From assembly GCA_017308135.1 (NCBI GenBank), contig JAFKFM010000016.1, positions 1-64,000 of the forward strand: DNA of 64,000 nt. Reading direction: 5' to 3'. Source of the DNA: Alphaproteobacteria bacterium. Lineage in GTDB: Bacteria > Pseudomonadota > Alphaproteobacteria > CACIAM-22H2. This document shows positions 24,565-33,587 of this stretch, piece by piece; position 1 is the stretch's first letter; each line of letters opens with the position of its first letter. A program made the position numbers and the translations under genes. Under the pieces are notes generated by a model. That model was not told the origin of the DNA, did not search any database, and was given only the letters and a program-made list of their open reading frames with translations.

Positions 24565-25859
24565 GGCGCGGTCTCCGCGCGGCGCAAAGCGAGCGGAAGC
24601 CGCAACGCGAGCCACGCGTAGAGCGCGGCACCGAGCGCGTAAGCGCCGGCGTAGAATTCCATGAAGCGGACGACGTCGATCCCCGTCAGCGCGGCGGCGA
24701 CCGCGACCGCGGCCATGATCGCGGTCATGATTCCGGCCGCGCGCACGATCGCCGGGAAATGCCCGGTATGGACCAGCAGGAAATTCGACACGGTCTGGAT
24801 CCAGTTGCACGCGATCAGCCATATCAGCATCGGCGTTACCGCCGACGGCATTCGCGCGGCATTGCCGAGCAACAACGCGTAAAGCGCATCGCCCCAAATC
24901 GCGAGCAAGCCGCACAGGCCGATCGCCGGGACCGCGCCCAGCGCCGCCGCGATCAATGTCGCGCGCCACAAGCCGCGCCTGTCGCCCGCTTGGAAGGCGC
25001 GTGTCTGCCCGGGCACCATCAGATCGCAGGCGGCGGAGAACAGCACATTGGCGCCACGGAAAATCTTGAACGCGGTGTCGAAGATGATCGTCGGCGCGCC
25101 CAATCCCATCACGGCGGGCACGAGCAGCGAGGGATAGTTGTAGACGAAGATCTCGCCCGCCGCGTAACCGCCGCTTTCCATCAAGCGCCGGCGATTGACG
25201 CGGGCGAAATGGCGCAGAGCGGCGCAGGGCCCCGTTCCGTCGAAAGCGCTCTCCGCCCGCAAGCGGCGTATCGCCGCCACGAACAACACGATCCACACCG
25301 CGTTGCTGGCCAGCAGGAATTCCATGAACGGCAAGCCGAACAACAGCGCGAAAAGCAGCGCCAGATGGAGGATGCGGCGCATGACCTCCAGCGTTTCGAA
25401 ATGCAGGAAGCGATCGACCGCCGTGCTGACATTGCGCAGCGCGAACCAGGCGAGATTGAGCGCCGCATAGACGAAGAACAGCGCGAATTCGATCCCCTGC
25501 CCGGCTCCGCCGCCGAACAACGCGGCGATGGCGAAGCAGCAAGCCGCCCCCAGCAGCGCCAAGCCGATATAGAGGAACGTCACCCCCGCGGCTTGGCGGC
25601 CCAGCGACGGCGCTTCGTCGGCCTTCGCCAAGGTTCCGTCGAGGAAGCGCGCGCGAAGATTGACGTAGAGCACCTTCGCGATACCGAGATCGAACAGCCA
25701 CAGCGACAGGCCAAGATTGCCGATGATGATGAACAGCGAGAAGTTATGCGGATCGAGCACGCGCGCGAATACATAGGTCTGGCACACGCCGGTGATCAGC
25801 GCAGCACCGGCGGTCGACCCGCGCAACACGAGATAGGGCAAGAAAATCGCGCGCTTCAC
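24561..25859 (-). CDS. Wzx-like polysaccharide flippase
   Basis: This 432-residue membrane protein has about twelve helices, resembling the MATE/MOP-type flippases that move lipid-linked repeat units across the inner membrane. The start is GTG at 25859, overlapping the upstream glycosyltransferase stop as GTGA. Extension further upstream would read through that gene. The gene order glycosyltransferase – flippase – polymerase – glycosyltransferase supports a Wzx/Wzy-dependent pathway. Confidence 0.78.
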   Translation of the reverse strand: MKRAIFLPYLVLRGSTAGAALITGVCQTYVFARVLDPHNFSLFIIIGNLGLSLWLFDLGIAKVLYVNLRARFLDGTLAKADEAPSLGRQAAGVTFLYIGLALLGAACCFAIAALFGGGAGQGIEFALFFVYAALNLAWFALRNVSTAVDRFLHFETLEVMRRILHLALLFALLFGLPFMEFLLASNAVWIVLFVAAIRRLRAESAFDGTGPCAALRHFARVNRRRLMESGGYAAGEIFVYNYPSLLVPAVMGLGAPTIIFDTAFKIFRGANVLFSAACDLMVPGQTRAFQAGDRRGLWRATLIAAALGAVPAIGLCGLLAIWGDALYALLLGNAARMPSAVTPMLIWLIACNWIQTVSNFLLVHTGHFPAIVRAAGIMTAIMAAVAVAAALTGIDVVRFMEFYAGAYALGAALYAWLALRLPLALRRAETAP

Positions 25860-26956
25860 GAAGCGGCCTCGCGGCAATAGCCGAGCAGCGCTTGCGCCGT
25901 GCGCGCCCATTGGAAGCGTTTGACGTGTTCGCGCCCGCGCGAAGACAGGTCTTGGCGCATACCGGCATCGCGCGCGAGTTTCGCCAGGATCGCGGCCAAG
26001 CCGTCGGCATCGTCCATGCCGCAGATCAGCGCCGCGTCGCCGCTGCCGGATGTTTCGAGCAGCGCTTCCTGATCGCTGATCACGACGGGGCAGCCGCACG
26101 CCATCGCCTCCACCGGCGGCAAGCCGAAACCTTCGTAGCGCGAGGGGTAGACCAGCGCCAAGGCACCTTCGTAGAGCGCGCGCAATTCACCGTCGCTCAC
26201 GAACCCAAGATGCGCGACGCGATCCGATTCGCGGATATCGCCCGCCGGATGCACACGGGCGTCGCGTTTGCCGGTTAGCACCAGCTTCGTGCCCGCCGGC
26301 AGATCGGCGCGTTCGAACGCCGCCAGCACCAGATCGATATTCTTGTTGGGGCTGCCCACGCCGACCGCCAGGAAATAGGGCGTATCGATCAAGCCGTTTC
26401 GTGCGAGCGGCCCCGTATCGGCCGCCTGCACGAGAATGTGATCCGCACCCTCGCTGCACAGCGATATCCGATCGCGGGGAATGCCATACCAATGCGAGAT
26501 CTCGCGGCGCGAGAAATCGGAGATCGCGACGATCCGCTTGGCGATCCGCCCCAAGGCGGGAACGAGCGTTTTGTAGGCCGCGCGGAACGCGAAGCGGAAA
26601 CTCTGCGGGCTGACCCAAGGTGTGGCGTCGTGAACGACCACGACCTGATCGCGTTTGGCGACCGGCCCGAGATTGCAGAGGCTGAGCAGCACCCCGCCCC
26701 GGCACGCCAAGGGCAGATCGATCTGCTCCCAGCCATAACCGGCTTTGAAGAACCGGCCGGCCATACGCGTTTCGATCCGCGCGAAATCCGGCGCTTGCGC
26801 GCCCGGCGGCACCCAGAACACGGCCCGATCCCATTGCGCGGCGAATTCTGGATCGCCCAGCAGCCTGTCAATCGCGCGCACGGTCTCCAGCGCGAAGCGC
26901 TGCACGCCGGTTTGCCGCTGCGTGACGAAGCGGCCGTTGATATGGAGCGTCGCCAT
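25856..26956 (-). CDS. Glycosyltransferase family 4 protein (mannosyltransferase-like)
   Basis: This 366-residue GT-B enzyme starts with INGRFVTQRQTGVQRFALE, a pattern common in WbaZ/WbcA-like GT4 enzymes. The donor domain has FLAVGVGSPNKNIDLVLAAF, SRYEGFGLPPVEAMACGCPV and the acidic E-x7-E pair. It most likely adds the second or later sugar of the repeat unit. It starts ten bases after the priming transferase stop. The donor sugar is unknown. Confidence 0.87.
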   Translation of the reverse strand: MATLHINGRFVTQRQTGVQRFALETVRAIDRLLGDPEFAAQWDRAVFWVPPGAQAPDFARIETRMAGRFFKAGYGWEQIDLPLACRGGVLLSLCNLGPVAKRDQVVVVHDATPWVSPQSFRFAFRAAYKTLVPALGRIAKRIVAISDFSRREISHWYGIPRDRISLCSEGADHILVQAADTGPLARNGLIDTPYFLAVGVGSPNKNIDLVLAAFERADLPAGTKLVLTGKRDARVHPAGDIRESDRVAHLGFVSDGELRALYEGALALVYPSRYEGFGLPPVEAMACGCPVVISDQEALLETSGSGDAALICGMDDADGLAAILAKLARDAGMRQDLSSRGREHVKRFQWARTAQALLGYCREAAS

Positions 26957-26966
26957 CGCGCGCGCG

Positions 26967-28424
26967 TCAGACGTTGTTCTTCGGCAGAACGACCGCCGCC
27001 GGCGTGCGCAACAAGATCAGCATATCCAGCCAGAACGACCATTCGCGGATATACTGGAAATCGAACTCGACGCGCTTGCGCAGCTTGTCTTCGGTATCGG
27101 TTTCGCCGCGCCAGCCGTTGATCTGCGCCCAGCCGGTCATGCCGGGTTTTACGCGATAGCGGATCGCGTAATCGGGCACGACATCGGCGTAGAGCCGCCC
27201 GTCGGCCTTGGCCTTGGGCGCGTGCGGGCGCGGGCCCACCAGCGACATCTCGCCCTTCAACACGTTGAAGATCTGCGGCAGCTCGTCGATCGAGTATTTG
27301 CGGATGAACTTGCCCACGCGCGTCACGCGATCGTCGTGCGCCGAAACCAGCTTGTCGGCTTCGGCGTCGGCGTTCTCGATCTTCAACGAGCGGAATTTGT
27401 AGATCGAGAATTTGCGGCCGAATTGGCCGCTGCGTTGCTGGCGGAACAGTACGGGGCCCGGCGTATCGAGTTTGATGGCGATCGCCGTCGCGATCAGGAT
27501 CGGCGAAATCAGCAACAGTATCGCCAAGCCCGCGACGAAATCGAAACCACCTTTCAGCAGCCGATCCCAATGCGCCAGCGGCGGCGTCATCAGCGTGGGC
27601 ATGACCACGCCGTCGCCGCCTTCGACATGCGACATCGACAGGGCCGACAATTCGGGATCGGGCACCAGCCACACCGTGATCGGCAGGAAGCGCAAGCGGT
27701 CGAGCAGCGATGCGATGCGCGGGCCGGCGGTCCAGGGCAGCGCCATATAGACGTGCAGATCCTCGTGATCGGCCACGTGTTCGATCAGCGCCGCCAAATC
27801 GCCGAGATAGGGCAAACGCTCGTTCAGCCCTTCGACGCGGGTAATGCGGTCGTCGAAATAGCCGGCGAATTCGATATCCGCCCCCTCATCCGACAGACGT
27901 TCGAGCAAGCGCAACGCCGACGTCCCGCCGCCGACCAGCACGGCGCGGCGTACAGGGGCGCGCCGGAATGTCGTGCGGCGTTCGATCGATTCCGCCGCGC
28001 GGCGGACGAGCTGGACGCCGATCAGCGCCAGCACGAACCACAGGGCGAGCCACACGGCGAGCGGCCCCGCCGGGGCGGCATCCAACGCGGCGGCGGCCAG
28101 GCCGAACGCGACGAAACTGGCGCCCAGCACGCGCGGCATCGTCAGACCGGGCGCATCGCCCGGCGTGCGGCGCTGCGGATGCAATTTCGCAAGCCAGCCG
28201 AGAATGAGATAGGCGACCGCCAACGCGACGATGAACAAGGGCGCGTGCGCGGGGATCGGCGCGGTCTCGCCGACCGCCTGCAACGCGGCAGCGGCGAGCC
28301 AACCGGCGAGGAGGACGCCCGCCCCTTCGAACAATGCCACCAAGGTGTCGAACATGCCGCGCGACAGCGCCAGCGGCTGTTTGCGGTCGGCCGCTTGGCG
28401 CATGGTTTGGGATTCCACGGTCAT
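26967..28424 (-). CDS. Undecaprenyl-phosphate sugar phosphotransferase (priming enzyme, WcaJ/ExoY type)
   Basis: This 485-residue membrane protein has a hydrophobic N-terminal half with several helices, a central soluble CoA-binding-like domain (AVLVGGGTSALRLLERL), and the catalytic bacterial sugar transferase domain at the C-terminus. The latter has GFDFVAGLAILLL, the KFRSL segment, YSIDELPQIFNVLKGEMSLVGPRP with the catalytic Asp-Glu pair, and KPGMTGWAQINGWRG. It transfers sugar-1-phosphate, often glucose or galactose, to undecaprenyl phosphate and starts repeat-unit assembly. The ATG at 28424 is one base after the exporter-lipoprotein stop. Confidence 0.9.
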   Translation of the reverse strand: MTVESQTMRQAADRKQPLALSRGMFDTLVALFEGAGVLLAGWLAAAALQAVGETAPIPAHAPLFIVALAVAYLILGWLAKLHPQRRTPGDAPGLTMPRVLGASFVAFGLAAAALDAAPAGPLAVWLALWFVLALIGVQLVRRAAESIERRTTFRRAPVRRAVLVGGGTSALRLLERLSDEGADIEFAGYFDDRITRVEGLNERLPYLGDLAALIEHVADHEDLHVYMALPWTAGPRIASLLDRLRFLPITVWLVPDPELSALSMSHVEGGDGVVMPTLMTPPLAHWDRLLKGGFDFVAGLAILLLISPILIATAIAIKLDTPGPVLFRQQRSGQFGRKFSIYKFRSLKIENADAEADKLVSAHDDRVTRVGKFIRKYSIDELPQIFNVLKGEMSLVGPRPHAPKAKADGRLYADVVPDYAIRYRVKPGMTGWAQINGWRGETDTEDKLRKRVEFDFQYIREWSFWLDMLILLRTPAAVVLPKNNV

Positions 28425-28425
28425 A

Positions 28426-29166
28426 TCAGTTCGTGTTGCTCGTCCGGCCGACGGTATAGGTGAAGCCGCGCTGGAACGGCACGACGCGATTGATGAATTG
28501 ATCGATGAACAGATTGACCTCGGCGATCGAGGATTTGGGCACGAACACGACGTCGAAAGCCTGCAACGGCACGTCCGGATTGCGGCCCGCGACATAGCCC
28601 GCCACGTCGACCGTGCGCATCATCGGGCGGCCGTCGCGCCCGCGCCGGATCAGCACGACTTCGGTCGTCTTGGCCGTGTCCATGAAGCCCTTGGCGAGCA
28701 GAATGGCTTCCATCACGCCGATCCGTCCGGGCAGATTGATGAGCCCCGCGCCATTGACCTCGCCGCCGACGAATACGCGCTGCGAGGCGTAGTTGCGGAT
28801 CGCGACGGTGACGCGCGGCTGGACGAGATCGCGGCTATAGCGCTTCTCCAATTCCTCGGTCAGGGATGCGACGGTCTTGCCCTCGCCCACCACCTCGCCG
28901 ACCAAGGGCAGCGTGAAACGCCCATCCGGGCCGACCACCGCGCGATCGTTGTATTCGCCGCTGAACGGCAGGCGAATCTCCAACTCGTCGCCCGGTCCGA
29001 TCCGATAGGGCGAATCGTCCGCGACCCAGGGGGCGAACGCGGCCGCATCGGTGCGTTCGGGCCGGATCGACTCCTTGCCGCACGATGCGACGCCCAGCGA
29101 CAGCAGCGCCGCCAAGACGGCGAATCGCATGGCCCCGAGTCGCCGTGGTTTCAGCGGATGTAACAT
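28426..29166 (-). CDS. Polysaccharide export outer-membrane lipoprotein (OPX, Wza/KpsD family)
   Basis: This 246-residue protein has a lipoprotein signal (FAVLAALLSLGVASCGKE, with the acylated cysteine at about residue 29), followed by the poly_export domain (YRIGPGDELEIRLPFSGEYNDRAVV) and one SLBB domain (RVFVGGEVNGAGLINLPG). It should form the outer-membrane or periplasmic exit channel for the polysaccharide. The ATG at 29166 has CAGGAA upstream and gives a well-formed signal peptide. Earlier starts add an unlikely N-terminus. It is the first gene of the long leftward exopolysaccharide operon, divergent from the Wzz gene. Confidence 0.88.
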   Translation of the reverse strand: MLHPLKPRRLGAMRFAVLAALLSLGVASCGKESIRPERTDAAAFAPWVADDSPYRIGPGDELEIRLPFSGEYNDRAVVGPDGRFTLPLVGEVVGEGKTVASLTEELEKRYSRDLVQPRVTVAIRNYASQRVFVGGEVNGAGLINLPGRIGVMEAILLAKGFMDTAKTTEVVLIRRGRDGRPMMRTVDVAGYVAGRNPDVPLQAFDVVFVPKSSIAEVNLFIDQFINRVVPFQRGFTYTVGRTSNTN

Positions 29167-29270
29167 TGTGTTCCTGCAGGATTGCCCGAATCGCGACGAC
29201 TTCATTAGAATTGGGTTCAGGCTGGATTGGAAGCTCAGTCTAAATCGCAGCGAAAGCAAACCAGCTCGCA

Positions 29271-30776
29271 ATGACGCCATCCGATCCGACCGCCATCACG
29301 CCGCCGATCGCGCTTTCGTTCACGACGCGCGATCTGGTGCTGATTCTCTTTCGCTTCCGTTACAGGGCGTTGCTGACCTTCGTCGCGTGCGTGACCGTTG
29401 CCGTCGCGCTCAGCTTCCTGTTGAAGCCGGTCTATCAGTCGGAAGCCTCCATCCTCGTCAACAAATTGGGCCGCGAATTCACATTCCGGCCGGATTTGAG
29501 CGTCGGCGTGCAATCCGCCATTCCCGTGGCGACGGACCCGGACGAAATCCTCAATACCCAAGTGCAATTGATGCGCAGCCGCGACGTGATCCTCGCGACG
29601 ATCGAGCGGATAGGGCTGGAACGTTTATATCCCGAGCTGTCGAAACCGGGCGAAACGCCGGATATCGACAAGGCGATGAAGAAATTCGACGACGCGCTGC
29701 AAACCGCCCCGCAGCGCACGTCGAATATCGTGCATATCGCATTTCGCAATCCAGATCGCGAATTGGCGGCCGCGACGCTGGATGCGCTGATACAAATTTT
29801 TACCGAGAAGTCGATCAACGTCTATATCAACACCCAGACCGCGTATTTCGAAAAGCAGGTCGCCCAGGCGCGCGAGCGCTTCCTGGCGAGCGACGGCAAG
29901 CTGACCGCCTTCCGCCAGCGTTTGGGCGCGCAAGCCTTCGAAGCGCAGATCCCGCTGCTGCTGCAGCAGCGCATCGATATCGACAGCGAGTACAAGCGTA
30001 TTCTGGCGGCGCTGGCCGGCGCCACCGAGCGCGTCCAAGCCGTGCGCCACGCGATCTCCCAGACCCAGCAGGAGATCACCGCCTTCACCGACACGCAGCA
30101 AAGCCGCGTGATCGACGACGCGCGAACGAAGCTGCTGAACCTCAAACTCCGCCAGCAGGAGATCGCGGCCAATTTCGCCCCCGGCAGCCGCCAAGTGCAG
30201 CAGGTCGAGCGCGAGATCGCGATCGCGGAGAAATTCCTCGACGATCAGCTGATTCTGTTCTCGGGCACGGTGCGCCGGGCGCGCAACGAAGTCGCGACGA
30301 CGCTGGAAACCGAGCTCAACCGTTCGCTCGCCGAGCAGGCGGAGTTCGAGGGCAAGCGCAACACGATCCTCGCCAATATCGCGGATATCGACCGGCGCTT
30401 GTTGGACGTCACCGGCGGCGAGACCGAGCGCTGGTCGCTCGAACAGGACGTCGCACTCGCCAAGGACATGCTGAAGCTGTTCGCCTCGAAGCTCGAAGAC
30501 GCGCGCGCGGCGGATTCCCTCAACCAAAGCCGGATCGGCAATATCGCGATCGTGCAATCGCCGTCGCTGGCCGATCCGCGCCAGCCCGTGCAGCCGCGCC
30601 CGCTGCTTTATTGCATCTTGGGTGTCGTCGCCGGGCTGTTCCTGGCGGTCGTCGTGGCGCTGCTGTCGGAACTGATCTCCGACACGATCTACGATCCGGT
30701 GCGCACCGAACGCTTGCTCAACGTGCCCACGCTGGCCGTCTTCAACTACGTCCCGGCCGAACAGCTCGAACGTTAG
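29271..30776 (+). CDS. Wzz/GNVR polysaccharide co-polymerase
   Basis: This 501-residue inner-membrane protein has two membrane helices (about residues 33-53 and 456-478), flanking a long periplasmic region with heptad-like, coiled-coil-forming segments. The Wzz domain (VYQSEASILVNKLG) lies near the start, and a proline-rich motif (SLADPRQPVQPRP) precedes the second helix. It controls chain length and couples polymerisation to export. It has no kinase domain, and the separate kinase-like gene lies at the far end of the divergent operon. Its start is 104 bp from the exporter-lipoprotein start, so both promoters lie in that short gap. The stop interlocks with the aldose epimerase gene. Confidence 0.9.
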   Translation: MTPSDPTAITPPIALSFTTRDLVLILFRFRYRALLTFVACVTVAVALSFLLKPVYQSEASILVNKLGREFTFRPDLSVGVQSAIPVATDPDEILNTQVQLMRSRDVILATIERIGLERLYPELSKPGETPDIDKAMKKFDDALQTAPQRTSNIVHIAFRNPDRELAAATLDALIQIFTEKSINVYINTQTAYFEKQVAQARERFLASDGKLTAFRQRLGAQAFEAQIPLLLQQRIDIDSEYKRILAALAGATERVQAVRHAISQTQQEITAFTDTQQSRVIDDARTKLLNLKLRQQEIAANFAPGSRQVQQVEREIAIAEKFLDDQLILFSGTVRRARNEVATTLETELNRSLAEQAEFEGKRNTILANIADIDRRLLDVTGGETERWSLEQDVALAKDMLKLFASKLEDARAADSLNQSRIGNIAIVQSPSLADPRQPVQPRPLLYCILGVVAGLFLAVVVALLSELISDTIYDPVRTERLLNVPTLAVFNYVPAEQLER

Positions 30777-31738
30777 GTTTTGAACCGAAGCTCGACGACC
30801 TGCGTCAGCCGCTTGCCGGGGCGCAGAATCGCGTCGGGGAAAGACGGGCGATTGGGCGCGTCGGGATACAACTGGCATTCCAGGCACAGCCCGCCATGCG
30901 CCGCGAACGGTGCGGCCAGGAACTTGCCGTCATAAAGCTGAATGCCGGGCTCGCTTGTATGGACTTCCATCGCGAGGCCCGACTTCGCACCCTTCAGCAC
31001 GGCGCCGAGGAACAAGCCCTCGCCCGCGCGGTCGAGGCAGAAATTGACGTCGAAATGCACGCCGCCGTCGCGCAGGCGCTTCGATTTGCGGAAATCGAAC
31101 GGCGTATCGGCGACCGACGGCGTATCGCCCGTCGGGATCAGCGCCTTGTCGACCGCGACGATCCGGCTGGCGGCGATTTGCAGGCCGTGATCGCGCACGT
31201 CGCCGCCGCCGTCGAGATTGTAATAAGCATGGCTGACGATATTCGCGGGCGTGGGCTTGTCGGCCGTCGCTTGTGTGGTGATGCGCAGCGTGCCGGGGGC
31301 CGGGATCTCGTAGATCGCCGTCGCCTCCAGCGTGCCGGGATAGCCCATCTCCCCGTCCGGCGACGTCAAGGCGAGTTCGACGCGCGTTGACGTCGCCGAC
31401 ACGATTCGCCACACGCGGGTCGAAAAACCGCCCGGGCCGCCGTGAAGTTGATTGTCGCCCTCGTTCGGCACGACGCGATGGACCGTGCCGTCGAGCGTGA
31501 ATTGCGATCCGCCGATACGGTTGGCGTAGCGCCCGACGATCGCGCCGACATAGCCCTTCTCGGCGAGATATCCCGCGAGATCTTCATGCCCCAGCGCGAC
31601 GTTTATGGTCCCGCGTGGCGTATCGACATGCAACGCGCGCAGCGTGGCGCCGTAGGTGAGAATCTCGGCGGCCACGCCGGGGCCGCGCAAAGCGAGCTTA
31701 TGAACCGGCGTGCCGCCGACCGTGCCGAAGTTTTCCAT
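30773..31738 (-). CDS. Aldose 1-epimerase
   Basis: This 321-residue protein has the features of GalM enzymes: GRYANRI, the NQLHGG histidine segment, SHAYYNLDG (second histidine), FDVNFCL (Asp) and the C-terminal catalytic glutamate in CLECQLYPDAPN. It interconverts alpha and beta anomers of aldoses. The length fits the family. It is the last gene of the leftward ABC/dehydrogenase operon, starting 14 bases after the SDR stop, which suggests that a sugar or sugar-derived compound is the operon substrate. Confidence 0.9.
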   Translation of the reverse strand: MENFGTVGGTPVHKLALRGPGVAAEILTYGATLRALHVDTPRGTINVALGHEDLAGYLAEKGYVGAIVGRYANRIGGSQFTLDGTVHRVVPNEGDNQLHGGPGGFSTRVWRIVSATSTRVELALTSPDGEMGYPGTLEATAIYEIPAPGTLRITTQATADKPTPANIVSHAYYNLDGGGDVRDHGLQIAASRIVAVDKALIPTGDTPSVADTPFDFRKSKRLRDGGVHFDVNFCLDRAGEGLFLGAVLKGAKSGLAMEVHTSEPGIQLYDGKFLAAPFAAHGGLCLECQLYPDAPNRPSFPDAILRPGKRLTQVVELRFKT

Positions 31739-31752
31739 GGCCCGATCTTAGC

Positions 31753-32511
31753 TCAGGGCATGTATTGACCGCCATTGACGTCGAGGATCTGGCCCGTGAT
31801 GTAGCCGGCCAAGGCGGGCGACGCCAAGAAGACGACCGGATAGGCGCAATCCTCGCCTTTGCCCAGACGGCCCATGGGGATCGACGCACGTGCCGCTTCC
31901 AGCATGTCGGGCGCCGTGGCGGCGTGGAACGGTGTCGCGATCACGCCGGGTGCCAGCGCGTTGACGCGGATACCGGCGGGCGCGAATTCCTTGGCCATCG
32001 AGCGCGTCAGGCTGTGGACGGCGGCTTTCGTCGCGACATAAAGCCCCGAGCCCGGCGCCCCGCCATTGCGCGCCCCGATCGAGCCGATATTGATGATCGA
32101 AGCGGATGCGCCCGATTTGACGAGATGGGGATGCGCCGCGCGCGTCGCCTCGAGGATGCTGCGCACATTCAAATCCATCACGCCGTCGTAAGTCGCGTCG
32201 TCGAACGTCGCCATGCGCGTGCGGCCGACCATGGCGCCCGCGTTGTTGACCAGCACGTCCAAACCGCCAAGGGCCGCGACGGATTCTTCGACGACCTTCG
32301 TCGCCGCGCCGCGCTTCATCAAATCGCCGGCGACGATCGCCACGGCGCCGATCTGGCCGGCAAGCTCGCTCGCCCCGGCCTTGTTCTTGGAATAGTGAAT
32401 GACGACGCGCGCGCCGCATGCCGCGAACGCGGCCGCGCAGGCCGCACCGATACCGGAACTGGCACCCGTGACCAGAACGCGCAAACCTTCGACGCCGAGA
32501 TTGAGAGCCAA
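31753..32511 (-). CDS. SDR family oxidoreductase
   Basis: This 252-residue classical short-chain dehydrogenase has TGASSGIG near residue 15, NNAG near 91, a serine in NIGSIGARNGG, and YVATK with the catalytic Tyr and Lys. The start is assigned to TTG at 32511 because GGGGTGG precedes it by a good distance and upstream codons would overlap the ATPase gene. It is probably a sugar or sugar-acid dehydrogenase given its neighbours. Confidence 0.85.
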   Translation of the reverse strand: MALNLGVEGLRVLVTGASSGIGAACAAAFAACGARVVIHYSKNKAGASELAGQIGAVAIVAGDLMKRGAATKVVEESVAALGGLDVLVNNAGAMVGRTRMATFDDATYDGVMDLNVRSILEATRAAHPHLVKSGASASIINIGSIGARNGGAPGSGLYVATKAAVHSLTRSMAKEFAPAGIRVNALAPGVIATPFHAATAPDMLEAARASIPMGRLGKGEDCAYPVVFLASPALAGYITGQILDVNGGQYMP

Positions 32512-32534
32512 GTTTCCACCCCTTCTATTCTTGT

Positions 32535-33587
32535 TCAACGCACGCTGACCATTGCGGCCGGCACGAACGAAAGACGCACTTCGGCGCCGTTCTCGAAGAC
32601 GTCGTCCGGCGGCCGCGAAACGCGCAACGGCGCCGCCAAGCCGGGCACATCGACTTCGTATTCCCAAGTCTCGCCCAGGAACACACGGCTGCGCAACGTG
32701 CCATCGACGTCGTATACACCCTTCGCTACCGCATCGGGTTTCGACATGCCGATACGGTGCGGCCGGACCGACAGCGCCGTCGCGCCTTCGACCGGCGATG
32801 CGAACGGAATTGCGATCCCGCCGGCGATGAAACCGCCATCGCCGAAGCGCCCGTCGATCAAATTCGTACGGCCGATAAAGCCCGCGACGAATCGCGTTTG
32901 CGGATGGTCATAGACGCGCTTGGGCGTATCGGCCTGTTCGATCCGGCCCTTGTTCATGACCACGATGCGATCGGCGGTCACCATCGCCTCGGTTTGATCG
33001 TGCGTCACGTAAACGCTGGTGATCCCGAATTCGTCGTGCAGGCGGCGGATCTCGAAGCGCATCTCCTCGCGCAGATTGGCATCGAGGTTGGACAAAGGCT
33101 CGTCGAGCAACAGCACTTTGGGCTCGACGACGATCGCGCGCGCCAGCGCCACGCGCTGCTGCTGGCCGCCCGACAATTCGGCGGGCAGACGCTGCGCCAG
33201 ATGTTCGAGATGCACGATCTCCAGGATGCGCCGCGTGCGCCGCTCGACCTCCGCCTTGGGTAGATTGCGCAGTCGCAGGCCGAACGCGACGTTCTCGAAC
33301 ACGTCCATATGCGGCCAGATCGCGTAGCTCTGGAAGATCATCGACATCTGCCGCTGTTCCGGCGGCACGGCCGCGCCCGCGCCGAACAGCGTGCGCCCGC
33401 CCAATTCGATCGTCCCGCCCGTCGGCTCCACGAAGCCGGCGATCGCGCGCAACGTCGTCGTCTTGCCGCAACCCGACGGCCCCAGCAACGCGATGAACTC
33501 GCCTTCCTTGAAGTCGATCGACAGGTCATCGACGGCGGTGAATCCGCCGAACCGGCATTGAAGATTGGCGAGCCGAAGATAGGCCAT
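32535..33587 (-). CDS. ABC transporter ATP-binding protein (ferric/polyamine type)
   Basis: This 350-residue ATPase has Walker A GPSGCGKTT (36-44), the LSGGQQQR signature (138-145), Walker B LLLDEP (159-164) and the switch histidine in YVTHDQTEA. The C-terminal region after residue 240 forms a TOBE-like regulatory domain. It energises the two-in-one permease encoded immediately upstream, whose stop codon overlaps this start by one base. It groups with FbpC/PotA-like ATPases and could in principle serve other importers, but this is not shown. Confidence 0.9.
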   Translation of the reverse strand: MAYLRLANLQCRFGGFTAVDDLSIDFKEGEFIALLGPSGCGKTTTLRAIAGFVEPTGGTIELGGRTLFGAGAAVPPEQRQMSMIFQSYAIWPHMDVFENVAFGLRLRNLPKAEVERRTRRILEIVHLEHLAQRLPAELSGGQQQRVALARAIVVEPKVLLLDEPLSNLDANLREEMRFEIRRLHDEFGITSVYVTHDQTEAMVTADRIVVMNKGRIEQADTPKRVYDHPQTRFVAGFIGRTNLIDGRFGDGGFIAGGIAIPFASPVEGATALSVRPHRIGMSKPDAVAKGVYDVDGTLRSRVFLGETWEYEVDVPGLAAPLRVSRPPDDVFENGAEVRLSFVPAAMVSVR

